From: Phallus indusiatus
Taxonomy: Eukaryota; Basidiomycota; Agaricomycetes; Phallales; Phallaceae
DNA length: 64,000 nt
Direction: 5' to 3'
Assembly: GCA_027605045.1 (NCBI GenBank)
Contig: JAQFWX010000003.1
Coordinates: 1,860,001 to 1,924,000, forward strand
A program made the translations under genes and the position numbers. This document shows, piece after piece, positions 63,091-64,000 of this stretch. The stretch's first letter is position 1, and each line of letters starts with the position of its first letter. The notes under the pieces were generated by a model. The model was not told the origin of the DNA. It saw nothing but the letters and a program-made list of their open reading frames with translations, and made no database searches.

Positions 63091-63784
63091 ATGGTTCCGT
63101 TCACTATTATCGTCGCAGCTACCCGCAACAATGGCATTGGTCAAGGCTCACGACTTCCTTGGAGGTTACAAAAGGAGATGGCCTATTTTGCGAAAATCAC
63201 CAAACAAGCACCAAGCGGGCACATCAACGCGCTTATAATGGGTAGAAAAACATGGGAGAGCATACCAAAGAAGAATAGGCCGTTGGTTGATAGGGTTAAT
63301 ATTGTTATCACTGGTAATCCTGATTATAAACTGTATGTGTTTCTTCCATTGATCACCTTTTTTTCTTTTTTTCATGATGCGATCTCCTAGTGAGCCTGTC
63401 AAAGAAAATTCACCATCCGTCATAGAACACGATGTCGATTCAGCGCTGGTTCGGCTTACAGATGGAACCATAACAAAAGATATTGATAAACCATTAAATC
63501 GGTTCTTCATCATTGGCGGCGCGTCGATATATGAAGCTACGTTGGCAATTGAGCTCATATCGCCTACACCTCAGTCACCCTACGTAAATCGTATACTCTT
63601 GACACGGATCCTATCGCCAGATTTTTCTGACTGCGATGTGTTCTTTCCCGACTTCGAAAAGAAGGGCGGTTGGACCAGATCTTCCCATGATGAATTAGAG
63701 AAGTGGGCTGGGTTTGAAGTTGCGAGAGGTGTGCAGGAAGAAAACGGAGTTGAGTACGAATTTCAAATGTGGGTGCGTGGATGA
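63091..63784 (+). CDS. Dihydrofolate reductase
   Basis: Reduces 7,8-dihydrofolate to tetrahydrofolate with NADPH, needed for thymidylate and purine synthesis. Two exons, 63091-63332 and 63391-63784, give 211 residues. Exon 1 has the N-terminal strand FTIIVAATRNNGIG, the substrate loop SRLPWRLQKEMAYF with catalytic Glu, and the NADPH loop MGRKTWESIP. Exon 2 has RFFIIGGASIYEATL (cofactor binding) and C-terminal strands ending EYEFQMWVRG. Length and motif order fit fungal DHFR. The intron splits the codon for Leu before EPVKE. Confidence 0.95.
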
Positions 63785-64000
63785 CGATCGATCATGTTGA
63801 CGTCTGGAACGCAATTATGGCCAGGGAAGAATGGTCTATAGTTGGAATTATTGGACTAATTGGATTGTATCGGACCTAGTTCACGTGTATCGCTGTACTC
63901 ATGCTCTGATTTGTACATGTATTTACCACCGCGCATTCTTCGCACATCCGCTTCACGGGATGACCGAACCTTTATTCCACAAGGAGTCAGAGGGCCACAA

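Overview
This is nuclear DNA of a filamentous basidiomycete, most likely a mushroom-forming agaricomycete. Nearly every gene is split by many introns of about 50 nt with GT..AG ends and CTRAY-type branch points. The gene content fits: class I hydrophobins, DUF6533/DUF6534-type seven-helix proteins, several microsomal P450s, flavin monooxygenases of Baeyer-Villiger type and an MCT-like transporter. I assembled the exon structures by eye. Where reading phase was not fully resolved, the entry says so.

Layout. (1) 1-7122 and 19300-25029 are the arms of a large inverted duplication. Each arm carries one MFS transporter and one P450 in convergent orientation. The right-arm genes read as intact. The left-arm copies are pseudogenes with frameshifts, and the left arm has also taken two insertions: a 1.14 kb TIR element with a TA target duplication, and a roughly 295 bp insert inside an intron. 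(2) The 12.2 kb between the arms holds a dead zinc-finger gene, mitochondrial ribosomal protein uL1m, a CLD1/ABHD5-type lipase, a DUF6533-like membrane protein, an acyl-CoA oxidase-like enzyme and a TMEM53-type hydrolase. (3) 25-31 kb: a DUF6534 membrane protein, an HSL-type alpha/beta hydrolase and a first flavin monooxygenase. (4) 32.7-40.1 kb: a zinc-finger regulator, a GATA factor and TFIIF beta. (5) 43-51.6 kb: a second flavin monooxygenase and two tandem P450s. A fragment of the monooxygenase 3' flank is repeated downstream of the second P450. (6) 52-64 kb: a truncated DUF6533 gene, two divergent class I hydrophobins with TATA boxes, a GMC oxidoreductase fragment, a third type of P450 and dihydrofolate reductase.

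Functionally, housekeeping genes (uL1m, CLD1-like, TFIIF beta, DHFR) are interleaved with fast-evolving accessory genes. The P450, monooxygenase, hydrolase and transporter genes form a loose oxidative-metabolism neighbourhood shaped by inverted and tandem duplication. No terpene synthase, PKS or NRPS core gene is visible, so a complete biosynthetic cluster is not shown. No rRNA, tRNA, CRISPR or complete transposon was found.
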